From: Bemisia tabaci
Lineage: Eukaryota; Arthropoda; Insecta; Hemiptera; Aleyrodidae
Assembly (NCBI RefSeq): GCF_918797505.1
Contig: NC_092795.1
Span: 24,849,131 to 24,913,130 of the forward strand
Direction of reading: 5' to 3'
DNA length: 64,000 nucleotides
The notes beneath the pieces were generated by a model that was given only the letters and a program-made list of their open reading frames with translations, searched no databases and had not been told where the DNA came from. Both the position numbers and the translations under genes were made by a program. The first letter of the stretch is position 1; the number at the start of each line of letters is the position of its first letter. Of the stretch, positions 22,476 through 34,876 are shown piece by piece.

Positions 22476-23444
22476 AGGTACGGCAATTAAGACGCGGAAT
22501 GCCGCCGCGGAATCGTACGCGGCGGACGCAAGGGAAATCTGTTACATGCGTTTCAATGGGAGCGGCAACTAAGGAGCGGAGCGACACCGCGGAGTCCGCG
22601 GCGTCACGGCGCGGCGATCTGTCGAGAACAGATCGGAGCGGAATCCCTCGGAGATTCCGCCTCGTCCGTCGAGGTTTTCGATGATTTTTCATGTCTACTT
22701 GCCGAAACGTGGATCGCGGTGGCAACACCAATGGAAAATTGCGGGCCATCGTGAATTATTGGATTCATGAAATAAAAATATGTTTGTAGCACGATATCAA
22801 CGCATGGCATTCCTACCTCGTGCCAGGTGCAAATAATACGACACAAGTAGGTAAAAGAAACATGACACCTTTTTTCCAGGAGATAAATCTGTAAAAACAA
22901 AACGAACTAACTATTTTAGAGCTTTTCGGCACCTGAACAATTTATTTAGACGTTGCTCTTGCTATATCTATAGAGAAACCTAATCGACCAATTTGTTTTG
23001 AACATCATTCCTGAAAGTAAAAAAATTGCGTTTCTTTGCTTGCAATGTTGCAACTCTCTGCTCACGTTTCATTCGTTAATTTGGAACTGTTGATAGGAGG
23101 CTTATCTTGGACTTTTTGTAAACATTTTTTCGCTCATTCAATAATACTTTTAGGAATTTTACAAACGGATATATTGGTCGGTATTCTCGTAAAAAATATT
23201 GGAGATTTTGAAACGTGGTGAGTGTTTATTGTACTTTGTAGCAAGGCAAAACACACACTCGCGAGTTATTATCGGATACTGATTTATGACGAGACTGCCG
23301 ACGGACACGACGGAATTTTGGAGGCGATTCCGCTGCTTAGTTGCCGGGCACGGCGGAGCGGAAACTTATTCGACGCCTCGCTCGCTCGGGTCGTCCGCCG
23401 CGTACGATTCCGCGGCGGCATTCCGCGTCTTAATTGCCGTACCT
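22476..23444. mobile_element. PIF/Harbinger-like non-autonomous element, 969 bp, TAA target duplication
   Basis: Inverted ends start AGGTACGGCAATTAAGACGC and run on for more than 50 bp with essentially perfect pairing, including GGAATGCCGCCGCGGAATCG. They are flanked by TAA on both sides (22473-22475 and 23445-23447). A 3-bp TWA duplication is typical of PIF/Harbinger. Pairing continues, imperfectly, for about 200 bp. The CpG-rich ends contrast with the AT-rich surroundings. No transposase or Myb-like frame. Confidence 0.85.
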
Positions 23445-23992
23445 TAAAAAATATGCACTCAACACAGAGAGCAATTTCAACCCAAAAGTAATGCAGGAAG
23501 TAAAACATAAAATAACATTAGCCTTCGTTTGGCAATCTCAAGAGAAAATGCCAGCTAATTATTTTGAAGAAATTTACTAAAAGAGGTGCATACAAACGTC
23601 GCAATCGGAGGAATGCATTTTCCTAGTCCCTCTATATTGTTTTCTGCGCTAAAGTCACCGACAAGGCCAACTGTACCAAAATCAACACAAAATTTGTGTT
23701 GTTTTGTGTTTCACTTCCTATGCTAACCAAAAGTAACACAAGAACACAAATATTTTTATCAGCGTCGTGAGTCTCTCACTGAAACTCATCAAAGTTTACT
23801 TTCTAACTCAGATGCTAATTTTTAGGATGTTCAGCCTTGACTTCCCCGCAGAATAGTGACTCTGCGCTATTCTACCATATTGTTACTTGTTTCGTTTACT
23901 TAGTGCTTTTAGTATGCAATTAAGTGTATGTGTGTCATGTCGATGGGACAAGCCAAAACATGCATATCTCCAATCAACAATGCATATCTTCA

Positions 23993-24041
<49 letters not shown>

Positions 24042-24231
24042 GTGAGCCATCTCTTCAACCAACAGTTTTTCTTGAAAATCTCTAAGAAAGTTCTTCACTC
24101 ATTCGACTAAATATAATCTCAGAAAAGTTCAAGGATAAGATTTTTCACTTTTTTCAAAGCTTTCGACTACAAAACTAAATCTTTCCACCGCTTTTCTTCG
24201 CGTCAACGAAGAGCCAGGACTCAAGAAAATC
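23445..24231. other. No gene seen; T-tract
   Basis: Includes a run of about 41 T at 23997-24037. The frames across it are low complexity. Confidence 0.5.
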
Positions 24232-24396
24232 CAATGGCGCGGCGTGCTTTACGATGTATCGATTGATCTATCATTTGAACCTATGGAAAAGGATCGACAA
24301 ACAGGGTGTTCGCACAGAACACTTTAATAATCGATTCTTGACCGCACCTTCAAATGGGGAAATATCGAAAATCGATCATTCACTCCTCGCCTTTGA
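24232..24396. repeat. Palindromic 165-bp MITE copy (diverged)
   Basis: CAATGGCGCGGCGTGCTTTACGATG...ATTTGAACCTATGGAAAAGG...ACAGGGTGTTCGCACAGAACACTTTA...ATCGATCATTCACTCC: a member of the 21613-21777 family with decayed right end. Confidence 0.7.
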
Positions 24397-24437
24397 GTGA
24401 ATCTCTTTAAGTTTGTTTTGCTTTTGGCCATTCCTAA

Positions 24438-25162
24438 CAGTCGCGTAACGGGCGCCCCCGCAGACCCTGCTATGCAGGGGGGCCCTGACGCCTAGGGGGC
24501 CCTCGGCCGCCGGAATTTTTTTCTCTCTCTTTCTTTGATCCTCAGCTTTGGTTTCAAACTTTGGGCCTTTACTTATCGAGATGGGGCTTCTTCCTTTGAT
24601 TTTTATTGTTAGCTCGGGGTTTTTCATACGTTTCTTGGACTGTTCCTAACTTTTTGTTTGCTGGAGGGCCCCTGCCTTCCCATGTCCACTCAATGATTCC
24701 ACTTTTCGTATTTCGGGTTTTGGGAGGCCCAAGAATCTAAAAGCCTTGGGGGCCCTTTGATTCATGGGCCTGGGCTGAGCCCCCGCCTTCCTTTAGATCA
24801 TTGATCCTTTAGGGGATCCATTTAATCGGGTACTTTTACGTTTTTATTTTTTTTAAAAAATATTTATTTGCGCAAACATGCAAGTGAATCAAATTCCACC
24901 TCAGAACATAAAGTAAAAGTAGGCTAAATCCTGCACATACCATACCTAAAGGTAAAAAGATATAAGCTACTGCCACTTTGATTTTTTGGTGGTTAAGGCT
25001 GATTTTCTCAAAAATGTTCGGGCTGCGGGCCTAGACCATACGAGAAAAAACGGGAAGGGGTGAGGAAGGGAGAGGGGGGGATAATTTTGGAATTTTATCG
25101 ACTTGGGAGGCCCCCAGAAAAAATTTTGCAGGAGGGCCCAGCGGAAGTCCGTTACGCCACTG
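24438..25162. mobile_element. Probable non-autonomous DNA element, CAGTxGCGTAACG ends
   Basis: The left end CAGTCGCGTAACGGGC and the right end GTCCGTTACGCCACTG are inverted with two mismatches. CAGTGGCGTAAC-type ends are common among hAT-like elements. The interior has many GGGCCC-rich segments (AGGGGGGCCCTGACGCC, GGAGGCCC). Flanks are only roughly similar (ATTCCTAA / AATTTCCTAA), so the target duplication is unclear. Confidence 0.6.
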
Positions 25163-25662
25163 AATTTCCTAATTACGTCGAATTGAAGTGAAGCTGTGAG
25201 CTCTCTATCCGGAACAGATTAACCATGGATGGACAATACTTGAAGATAAAAAGTGACTAAGTGCAGTGATAATATCTCAAGGTTGAATGCCGTCCAGCAT
25301 AAGCATATATCGATGACTATAAATGTGGAAACTGCGTAGGTACTCGATAATGCAGTGTTTCAAAATTTTCGCTCCTTTTCTTATTATTTCGGATGGATAC
25401 GATCTATTTGCATAGCTTCAAAAAAGGCAGGAAACATAATCAGCGATCACGTCAAATAGTTTTTAATAAGAAATTAAGAAAAACTGTTGGTCTATAACGT
25501 TGCATATCTTGATACGCGGTTCCCAAAATTTACGATCGGTATGCTGAGATCTGGAGCAGAATAAATGTATCCTTAAGACAAGAAAGAAACACCAAGAAAT
25601 TTTCTGTAAGTTAATTCACGGATAACAAGAACAAGGCAGTAATATATGAATAACTTGTCCCT

Positions 25663-25706
<44 letters not shown>

Positions 25707-26674
25707 CTTTACATGCACCGGTACATGGATAAAAAGAAGAAGTAAACAAGTCTGAGATGTGCGAAACCAATCAATGAATGTTCAATTATTTTGTTAATAC
25801 CGTGCGGAGTTTTGCTTATCCACGCCTCGGTTATCCGCGATTTGAACGGCTTTTTGTTTTTCAATGTAAATTGTCTCAAACCTCCGTCAGAAGTTTGTCC
25901 ACAAATGAAGTTTTCATACTTTTTTAATCAGATAACATTATTTGACCTAATCTTGACTAATAATTATAATCATATCTACTACGTTACAATACGCACGTGA
26001 CGATAAGTGTCTTTATGATTCAATTAAAATACAACAAGTATGTACCTAATTCTAGCCGCGTTGCATAGCTTTTGATTATCCCCGATTTTCGGTAGTTCGT
26101 GGTAGCTCCAGTCCCAACCACCGAGAATATTCGAGACTGCACTAATAAAAATGTTCAAAAAATAAAAATATATAAATGAAAAACTTAATTTTCAAAGCAT
26201 TGGCAGCACTAGAGAGGCCTCTTGACTACGAGGTAAAACATTTAAAAAGAAATATCTCCCCCTAAAAATTACAACCTGTCAAATTATTGCAACCAACCAA
26301 TGCTTTCCACATACTACCCATCATAATCTCTCATTTGAATAAGTTTTTATTGATAAAAACATATGGCACAAGTACCTGCTAGAACTATCCACGTCCAAAT
26401 AGGATATTTCAGAATTCAACGGAAACACACCACACTTCCGGCAAGATAATTCACAAGCCCGAAATAAAATCCTTCTGAGATTAAAAAACCACCCAAGAGA
26501 GCGTCATTAAGATTATAATCAGACTAAATTGATAGAACCGTCACCAATCACCTACCAGTCAGAACTAAGAGTAGATCTGGTCAGCTTTGTAATCACGGGT
26601 CAATCTTACCAACGGTCATCAAATTCGAGTGCTCAAGAAGGGTGATATCATTAATATTCGTGCAGGGTGGCGGC
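25163..26674. other. No gene seen; T-tract
   Basis: AT-rich, with a run of about 34 T near 25665-25699. No exon supported on either strand. Confidence 0.5.
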
Positions 26675-26836
26675 CAGTGGCGAGGCGTGAATGATCGATT
26701 ATTGATATTTCCCCATTTGAGGATGTGGTAAAGAATCGATTAGTAGGTGTTCGATACGAACACCCTGTTTATCGATCTTTTTCGATGGGTTACATGACAA
26801 ATCATTCGATATATCGCAAAGCACGCCTTGCCAGTG
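26675..26836. mobile_element. Palindromic hAT-type MITE, 162 bp, 8-bp TSD
   Basis: CAGTGGCGAGGCGTG / CACGCCTTGCCAGTG ends with exact 8-bp duplication GTGGCGGC (26667-26674 and 26837-26844). Same family as 21613-21777, independently confirming its 8-bp target rule. Confidence 0.9.
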
Positions 26837-27143
26837 GTGGCGGCGTCGTTGAAAACGAAAACTTCGAGCACGGGCCAACTCGCTTGTAGAATTGCTGATG
26901 GGAGATTCTGATTTCTTAGGAGGTTCTCATATAGCTCTAATTATCAGATCACATTGAGATCGAGACAAACCAGATTAAGACAGTGTTGCCGATTATGGAC
27001 AAGGGTATAATTTTCGTTTTCAGACTAGATTCATATTAATTTTGTTTGTCATCGATTATGCATCCTGCATATTTTTATCGATAACTTCTCGCCGACAGTT
27101 TTTATTCGTGCTGTGTCCCTTTTGTCATGATTCACTATCGGTG

Positions 27144-27384
27144 GCGCACAGTGGATCGAGTCAATTAGAGAGGTCGGACATGAAATTTTTGACGAAAGCT
27201 GCAAATTTTTGTGTTTATTTTGTCGCATTTTACATTTCAAGGGGTGCTTGAAGTTGAACATTTCCTGAGGAAACCAGTAGAACCACTTAGGTATAGAACC
27301 TCAAAGTTTTTTTATAGACGGAGTTATAAGCGTTTAAAGTTTCCAAATTTTGTCCGACCTCTCCTGTTGACTCGATTCACCGCG
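27144..27384. repeat. MITE copy, GCGCACAGTGGATCGAGTC family
   Basis: Left end GCGCACAGTGGATCGAGTCA then GAGAGGTCGGACATG. Right end TTGTCCGACCTCTCC then TTGACTCGATTCACCGCG, inverted. Followed by a short perfect palindrome GCGTGGCGCCTAAGGCGCCACGC at about 27390-27412. Confidence 0.75.
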
Positions 27385-27412
27385 TGGCGCGTGGCGCCTA
27401 AGGCGCCACGCG

Positions 27413-28740
27413 ATGTAAAATAGTTGTCAGTTTTTTGCAAAATTATCACTAAATTATCCTCCCCCATCATCTCTAACAGAATGCGTCATGGATATTACAT
27501 ACAATGATGCTCTTTCTCGAGAGAAAATAAAACAGTGGAGATTTTGAAACGTTGCACTCGAGCTTCATTCGCGCTCTTTTTCTTTTTGAAGTTGAACTTC
27601 TTTTTCTTCTTTTCTTGATCTTTTTCTTTTATTCTTTTCAGGTATGAATGGCGCTTTGTGAGGTCGGGTGGCTTGTACTCTTTAAAGCGCAAGTACTATA
27701 TATCATCCTTTTTCTGCCACACATGCGCGCCCAGACTATATCGACACATGTGGAGGCGTTGGTTCGTTTCTCGTGCAACCAATCGCAAACTTTGAATTCT
27801 CATACAGAAATAAACAATTTTAGCATTAAGAAATGCGCCTGCTTTCGTAGAACAAAAAAATTTGAATTGAAGTAAAATCGAAAACTATCATAATATTAAA
27901 ACATTTCATGTATATATTAGTCCAAATCGCGGCTGCATGCCTTAGTTTGTGTCCGCAATCTATAGAACTTTAAAGTGATAAACTTGGTAATACATAAAGA
28001 GGAAAAAATTTTTCTTCCCAGCCATGCCATGCCATTCTCTGAGGAAGGCGTCATATCGACGATGGAGCTGCAGAAATGCGTATCTCGGCTTGCGGCGTCG
28101 CTGACTTCCAGTCATGTATACTTATTTTTTACAAAAGAAGATATTGAACGTTTTTTCTGAGAATGTCGGTGATTTTCTTCTCTACGTGAAGACCATGCTG
28201 TGAAAAGTCGAAGCAATGATGTTGGTTTGGCCTCCCTTTAAGAAGTAAAATAGCCTCAGCCTCAGCCTGATTCAGGATATTTCGTTGTTCTTTAAACGAA
28301 ATAATGTAGCTCTACTTCAACGTTGCAAAATTTCCACTCGAAAATATAAGTTTGAACAGAAAATTGCTTAACATGAATAAAATTTGGAACAGAAATTGCT
28401 CTATTTCTGCAATAATCGCCTCTAAACGCGCACCCGATTTTACTAAGCTACCAAATTAACGTGAGAGAGAAAGAAGAAATTCAATTTCAGAATGACCACT
28501 TGAAAATGTAATTGATATGTTAGATCCAGTGCAAATGAAGTCTACGGTGTTGTGCGGCATTTTGAATTGAGCGGTAGAATTTCATAAAAATTGGCGCGCG
28601 CGCGGGAACCGATACTGGCCAATGTGAACGCGTGATTTACTTCCAAGCGTGATGTGAGGCCACCCATTGGCTAGCGCAATTTCCCCCTGAGAGAATGATT
28701 CCCTCCCGTCTATTTCCCCTCCGCAACGCAAACGACCTTC
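27413..28740. other. Upstream region of the CREBL2-like gene; no gene seen
   Basis: No supported exon. CG content rises towards 28590-28760 (GGCGCGCGCGCGGGAACC at 28592), consistent with a promoter for the plus-strand gene that starts at 28949. Confidence 0.45.
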
Positions 28741-28750
28741 ACGGAATGAG

Positions 28751-28770
28751 GTCACGTGATCATACGTCAT
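28751..28770 (+). promoter_or_regulatory. CACGTG/CLEAR-like box next to a CRE-like TACGTCA
   Basis: GTCACGTGAT (28751-28760) matches the CLEAR/E-box core bound by MITF/TFE-type bHLH-ZIP factors. It is followed directly by CATACGTCAT, a CRE-like site of the kind bound by CREB/ATF bZIPs. They lie about 190 bp upstream of the start codon of a CREB-family gene. Binding is inferred from motif match only. Confidence 0.4.
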
Positions 28771-28948
28771 CATTACCCCTTCACAACAAAAACAAACGAA
28801 ATCAAAACAAAATGCCTGTGTATTTGTATTATCACTGTTAAGTTCAAGGTTGAGACTTCTCTGATCGTTTTTCTCTTGAAATGTGTGAAATTTTCTCTCG
28901 ATTCAGTGTATTTTAATATCAATTGATTGCAAGCAGGAATCGTGCACG

Positions 28949-31900
28949 ATGGAGATAGACGAATCTTTCCTAGGAACCCCAGACTTCGATGATATGGTGA
29001 GTGAGTTGGCCCAGGGGCCCAGAAACTGCGACGCATTTCGCCGTTTCCGAAGCCTGACTCGGGAGACCACGTTTCTTTTCCTCGACTAAACTTTTCCCGT
29101 ATTTACTCTTTTATCTTTATCGATTACTTGTGTCTAAGATTGGAATTTGATCCCTGTCCCTGTTACTTACTTTGTGATTACGAACTTTTAAATCCAATCG
29201 TCTGAAAATCACTGCAGTGTTTTCATGGCTGCATGACAGTATGCATTTGTACTCCTTGTTCGTGTGAAATTTTGCCATTCTCAATCATGTCGATGCTGTG
29301 AATGCCCAATTTTTGGCTAAACCGAACTCAATACATGTTTAACATAGCCCTCAAGTTCCTGCAATCGTCTCTGATATAGTACAATAAGTACTCACATCAG
29401 TTAAGTTTATCGGTGTATAATTTCTCTTCGTAAGCAACTACACTGTCTCCATCCCAAGGCGAATAAAGGAGGGTGGTCGCATTTCGAGTTGAGCCGCCAT
29501 TTAAAAGGCCGTGACGCGCAGAGGATACATGCTTTGCCATGCAATCAGGATGTACCCAAAAAGTTCCCGATGCCAAGTGATGTCAAGAGGGTACGAAATG
29601 CGACTACCATTCTTTATCCGCCTTGCCTCCATCCAGTAGCAGTTCACAAAGAACTGAGCTAAATATGATTGTCGGTGGATATGTCAAACAGTGAGTTATG
29701 TATGACAGCCGAAAGTAAACAACTGCCAGCTTATCTGATGCTAAATGAACTCTGGTTCATCCTGAAACAGCATCGCCAAGTTTATTATGACTCTGATTGT
29801 GCTATTCGTAGTTTTAATTAAGCATTGTACAAGTATTACCTGACTTGCACAAATTTATATTAGGAGAAGTGTATTCTTGAACTCCTATTGATCATGGACC
29901 AATGTATCAAAATGGTGACAAATGGACTTCCCACTTCTATTCTGTTGATCAGAAGAATAAAATGCTGTTATATTGTGTGGACTATTATTCATTATGATAA
30001 TGCGAGTTGGCTAAAAGGTTTCTGAAGGGTAATTTTCTCTCTTCAAGTTTTTGTAGAATAAGTACCCACAATCTACAGCACATGACGAGGGTGAAACTCC
30101 CAAACCATGTATCTTGTTTCCTGTGTTTAAAAATCTCCATTTCCATTTTAGTTTTTTAAAGGGGAAAAAATCAACTTATACCTTGAGCTTTTCACAGAAT
30201 TTTCCTCGCGCAGAGGAGAAAAATCACGGAAATGTTTAGGAATAGATACTAATTACTTCTTCATGTGAAAAAATAAGTACGACAAGAAACCTGCTACAAC
30301 GCAAAGCGAGATACATGGTTTTGGAGTTTCACCGTCGATGAGTAAAAAGTTGTTATACCTTTAGCATTCAAGTATTAGTTAACATGAGTTTTGGTTTATA
30401 CCTATTGCAGGCTCAAGACGTCAAAGAGAGTTCAAGGCGTGGTCGCAAACCTGGTAGGAAGGCTGCGGAAAAACTGGATATGAAGGCTAAACTTGGTGAG
30501 TTATGGAACTTCAGTTTGTACATTTTCAAAGTTCCTCCTGAAAGTTAAACTCTGTAATTTGCACAACTGCAGAAGTTTTTCATTATCATGACATGCCAAA
30601 CTCTAGAATCTTTTATCCGTATGATTGTATGCCACATGGAGCAAGAAGGAAGTTAAACTTTAATAAGAAAGTTCTACCTCTATCCACAAGCATGATTAGA
30701 TTATTATTCTTACCTTTTCTGCAGAATAAAACTGTAGTATACAGTTATTTAGTTGATGGCCTAACTAATTATTCACTCCTTTCTTTTTCTTTTTCAGAGC
30801 GCAGCAGACAAAGTGCCAAAGAGTGCAGAGCCAGGAAAAAGCTGAGGTATCAATATCTTGAAGATCTAGTTGCCGAGAGAGAGAAAGCAGTTTTTGCTCT
30901 GAGGCAAGAGCTTGAAAAGGTATCTTCCCAATCCACGGTATCATCTTTGACTAGTTTTGGCAAAATTTGATTTGCCTTTAAAATCAGCAGAGCTAAAATT
31001 CATTTATCTAATGCATGCAAGTCCATTTGTAACCAATTAAGGAAGCTACAGGCCGATGGTTGAAATTTTGTGTTGGCTAGAAAAATTAAGACTAAGCTGA
31101 AAGAAGCTTTGTGATTGGTCAGTCATATCAGTTGAGTTTTTCTGATAACTCTTTATTGGACTGGATAATAAACCACTGAGTAAGGTACGGAATCAAGTAA
31201 TCTGATACGTATTCCCTCTTCAAAATTTCACGCAAAACACAATTGGCACACCAAAAATCACTAAAAAATTTTCCTAATTAAGATAGGTATCAACGTTTTC
31301 ATTCAGCGCTGGTTATGAAAAATTTGAATGTCACACTTATAAGAAAAACCAGAATTTACTTGAATCCATTTGTGGTTCACAATAGTTTTGGTAGGTTCCT
31401 TAATGAAGCAAAGTTCCTGCCCTGTCTAGTGTTGCTCAGAGCGTCCACAATGTGTAACAGCTAGGTGAATCGCCAAGATTAAAGTTGCGGTTGTTTCATA
31501 CCACCGACAAGGTGAAATCTTATTCTCATGGTTAGGAGATACTTTTATTAATTTTTGTTGAAAAATCGTGTTCCATGTGAAATTTCAATGAGAAAACATA
31601 AATTATAATGCTTAAATTAGCACATTATTTAATGGTTCCTTTAGCTGCAGGAGCTTCCAAAATGAGTGTAAGACGTACTCAGGTACTTAGGTTCATTAAT
31701 GGCTTGGTATCACTTAATGTGTATCGCAATTTCATTAAAACATTGTAATTGGAGGATTAATTTGATCCTGGAAAATCCGGTTCGATAAAATCCTTCATCA
31801 AAGAATATTATGGATAGTTAATTTTAGCAATGGAAAATCTTGCAAATTCACTTTTTGATTTGTGTACCTCAATCATAACAAAAGAGTTGCAAAGTTGTAG

Positions 31901-32204
31901 TGAGGACAGTTTCTTTAATATTTGCTGCAGATAAAAAGCTTTTATGAGTGACAGAAATTTTACAAGTTCTCCAGAAATGATATCTCAATTTAACTATCAA
32001 TTACCGCTAAACCAAAACTACAATGCACTCAAAATATTCTAGTAAAAATAGCTGAATAAATTATTCTTTACCATTCATGTAACTTCTTTTCTTATGTTTT
32101 TTCAGTACAGGATATGGATTCATGAAATCAGTGAAGGGAAGATACCTGAAGGTTTTCATCTTTTCATCGAAGAAATGGGGTGCATAAAGCATGAAAGCCA
32201 CTGA
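28949..32204 (+). CDS. REPTOR-BP: CREBL2 / REPTOR-BP-type bZIP transcription factor, complete, four exons
   Basis: Exons 28949-28996, 30411-30495, 30798-30919 and 32106-32204 join without a frame break to give 117 aa; human CREBL2 has 120. Splice sites are ATG|GTGAGT, TTGCAG|GC, CTTG|GTGAGT, TTTCAG|AGCGC, AAG|GTATCT and TTTCAG|TAC. Residues 45-59 (ERSRQSAKECRARKK) are the basic DNA-contact region. The leucine zipper follows (LRYQYLEDLVAEREK), then a KIP motif near the C-terminus. A SRRGRKPGRKA basic stretch and LDMKAKL precede the bZIP, as in the family. CREBL2 is the metazoan bZIP that in flies (REPTOR-BP) partners REPTOR downstream of TORC1 in nutrient stress. The N-terminal 16 residues are acidic. 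ATG context is CACGATGG. Intron 1 carries a small MITE. Confidence 0.95.
29455..29631. repeat. MITE in CREBL2 intron 1
   Basis: CAAGGCGAATAAAGGAGGGT then GGTCGCATTTCG faces CGAAATGCGACTACC then TTCTTTATCCGCCTTG. The direct flank CTCCATCC is on both sides (offset by one base on the right), suggesting an 8-bp duplication. Confidence 0.7.
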
Positions 32205-34053
32205 GTTCCTGTACTTGTTGTTTACTTATCAGTGTTGAATGCATGAGAATCCGGAAATGACAGAAGGATAGAGGTAAACACCTTTATATTCTAAGGGGGA
32301 AAAAGTCATTGTCTATTAAATTATTTAATTTTCTTAATGTCCTCAGTATTTTGCCTCATAAACCATTTCTCTAAAAGAAATTTGAAATCAATGAGCACTC
32401 TACTTTACCTGGATCTTTTTTGCATCAAAAAGATTATCCTTTTTCGTAAGGCATGTATTTCTTTTTTGCCAATAAATCAAAACGATATGGAACAAAATAA
32501 GCATTTTTATACAATAAAGTATTCAGAAACTATGAAATACTTTTTGTGCTAAGGAACCATCATTTCTGACCTATTCATACGCAGGTAAATTAATGGCACA
32601 TTTAGTGTTTCCAAAGTGAAGCAGAAACAATGGTTCGTTTTTGAAAATTATTGTCAATGTAATTTTTATTAACTTGAAAACTTTTCAACGTTTTACTTTA
32701 CAATAAATTATCAGATGTGTCTAAAAAATGAAATCATTTCTACCAGACCATTCAGGAGACCTACCTCTAATCAATGTAAGTTGTTCAAGAGACACTGTCA
32801 ATGAACTTATCTTTGATGTACACACAAGTTGCATCATTGCCCAAAGTAGGCAAAGTCTCTCAAGTACAAGAAAAAAAGAAAATAGCCCTTTTCTTACTCA
32901 GGCTTTCCTCGAACCTATTGAAAATGATTCTTTTAGGCAGTCTGTAAGATGACATGATGTACCTTTTGGAGCCCTGCAAGATGGCTTTAGGATTATCCTA
33001 AGGATACTTCAAAGAGATTTTAAAGAAGAAATGCTATCGTAAAATTATCTGACAATGAGGCAACAAAGTACAGTGAAATTAGAATGTGTGGCTTCTTTAA
33101 TACAAATTTGCCTATTAGTACTCATTGGTTGTGTCCAAACTTAACTGAAGTAATACGTTGTTTGAAATTACAGCAAATCAAGTTTCAGGGATGCAGAAAC
33201 TTCTCGACCACTTGGTCAGCAAGTTCCTTATACAAGAATGGTGAAAACCAGTTTTAAAAATCGGAGGCAATAGCATAAAGTTTTTCTTATTTTTCTTAAA
33301 ATCTCACCAACTTGGAAAAAAGCAAAAAAAATTCTTATTATGAAGGTCTTGAGGGGGGGGGGGGGGAATAAGGACCATCTTGAAAAGAGGCCAAGAATGT
33401 TCTGCATCCCTTGCAGGTTTGACACTAAATGTTTCTTGATGTGTTGAAAAGCTGTAACCCAAAGTTTAAAAGGGTATTTTATTAATTCGTGTCCTCGTGC
33501 AATCGGAGTAATTTCTAACTAGCGTCTCCCACAGCTAACTGTCGAACAAATATGCTTTGATATCGGGAAAGCTCGTAACTACCTCTAAGTATATCTGTCC
33601 AATCATTTGTGTTTTTTATGCTCTGAAAATATTTAACACGTTAATGTCTTTAATTACTGGATAATCTAGTGGATAAATTCCTTAAATGCTCTTGTATTGA
33701 TTTATTGCCACCAAATCCCACCTCAAAAATTTTAAGTTGCACAACATAAAAAGTACCTTACCTGTAATAAACTTACAGAAAAAAAAGTCCGGATTATCTA
33801 CGGTAACTCCTTGCTTAACCTGTTTGCACCTGAATAGCCATAATTCTACGTAATCAAACCTGCTAGGCTACGACTTACAAAGTCTATTAGAGCTGTGATG
33901 TATCAGGTCCATGAGTAATTTTTACATCTTCTCTATTTTCGTATGTGATTTATCAATAGTTTTTGTTACTTATTGTTTATGTGTATATTTAAGTTTACCA
34001 ATATTTCATAGTATAAGTACCATACTGTGCTGTTAAAGTTGTAATTTTGTGTT

Positions 34054-34059
34054 AATAAA
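34054..34059 (+). terminator. Candidate distal polyadenylation signal of the CREBL2-like gene
   Basis: AATAAA in TTGTGTTAATAAATCTG followed by a T-rich stretch. It would imply a 3' UTR of about 1.85 kb. An earlier AATAAA near 32513 is the alternative. Confidence 0.35.
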
Positions 34060-34690
34060 TCTGAAATTTTTTTCTTACTTCTTAGCCTTCAATTTCACTT
34101 AATCCAAGTCTTCCTTTAAAAAATGGAATAATTAGAGCTAGTATTCTCAAAGATTGCTTGAAAGTACAACTGAGCTTTTTATTTTAATGCTTTGCTCTTT
34201 AGCAGAGGTGCTTTAGCATTTTAAAATTACATGAAACAAAACACCTGTGGAAGAAAAATAAAGGTAAATAACTACATTAAAAAGTAAAGTAAGTACCGAA
34301 GTATCCCAATGAGCCAGTCTCCCCAGTATTTGTTTCAAAGAATATCCTCCAAGTCCATGGCAAATTCTCCCCTCTAAAATAGTCAAGAAACGCTTTTGTC
34401 TAAATAATTTCATGTCTTTGACCAGGGCAAAAATTATTTACCTACCTGTATAATATTTGCAATCCCATAACACCAGTAGCACAGTGGGATGAACTTATCC
34501 GAAAGTGTTGAAATAAAGTTGCAATTTATTTTTAATACAATAAAGTTGTAATTTTATTCACCTTAAAAATGCAATATTTTAACATCATTTAGTCACCTTA
34601 AATGCCGCTTTTGAACTACCGGTTAAATGAGATCCATTCATAAAAGAGATGGGCAATTTGCGATGGAAAAAAAGAATAGTTTATTCCAAC

Positions 34691-34696
34691 TTTATT
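34691..34696 (-). terminator. Polyadenylation signal of the serine protease homolog gene
   Basis: On the minus strand AATAAA lies about 180 nt after the TGA stop. A second AATAAA is at 34680-34685. Confidence 0.6.
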
Positions 34697-34876
34697 GCAA
34701 TAAATTTCAAAAGGAGGAGTCCCTACCATTAGTTGACAGGCAATTTACACAACAATCCTACGTAGTAGTAATGATTTTACTATGCAATCGCAATCAGTAG
34801 CAACCAACCTGTGCTACTCGAGCACTCGGCTATCTTGCCCAAGACGTTCTGATTCGACGTAAACGATCAGTTTTGA

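Larger units (their letters stand above)
32205..34876. other. Long 3' region of CREBL2-like gene and convergent intergenic space
   Basis: There are no repeats with obvious ends here, unlike the rest of the window, and no coding exon. The CREBL2 message could run through it. AATAAA signals on the plus strand occur at about 32513 and 34054. A run of 14 G lies near 33353-33366. The convergent serine-protease-homolog gene ends at 34877. Confidence 0.45.

Noticed and set aside
27648..28160. Short plus-strand frames after a T-rich CAG (27642)
   Set aside because: An acceptor-like site exists but the frames have no donor, domain or partner exon.
30593..30970. 125-codon plus-strand frame around the bZIP exon
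   Set aside because: Only 30798-30919 is exon; the upstream part is intron before the TTTTTCAG acceptor and the end passes the donor.
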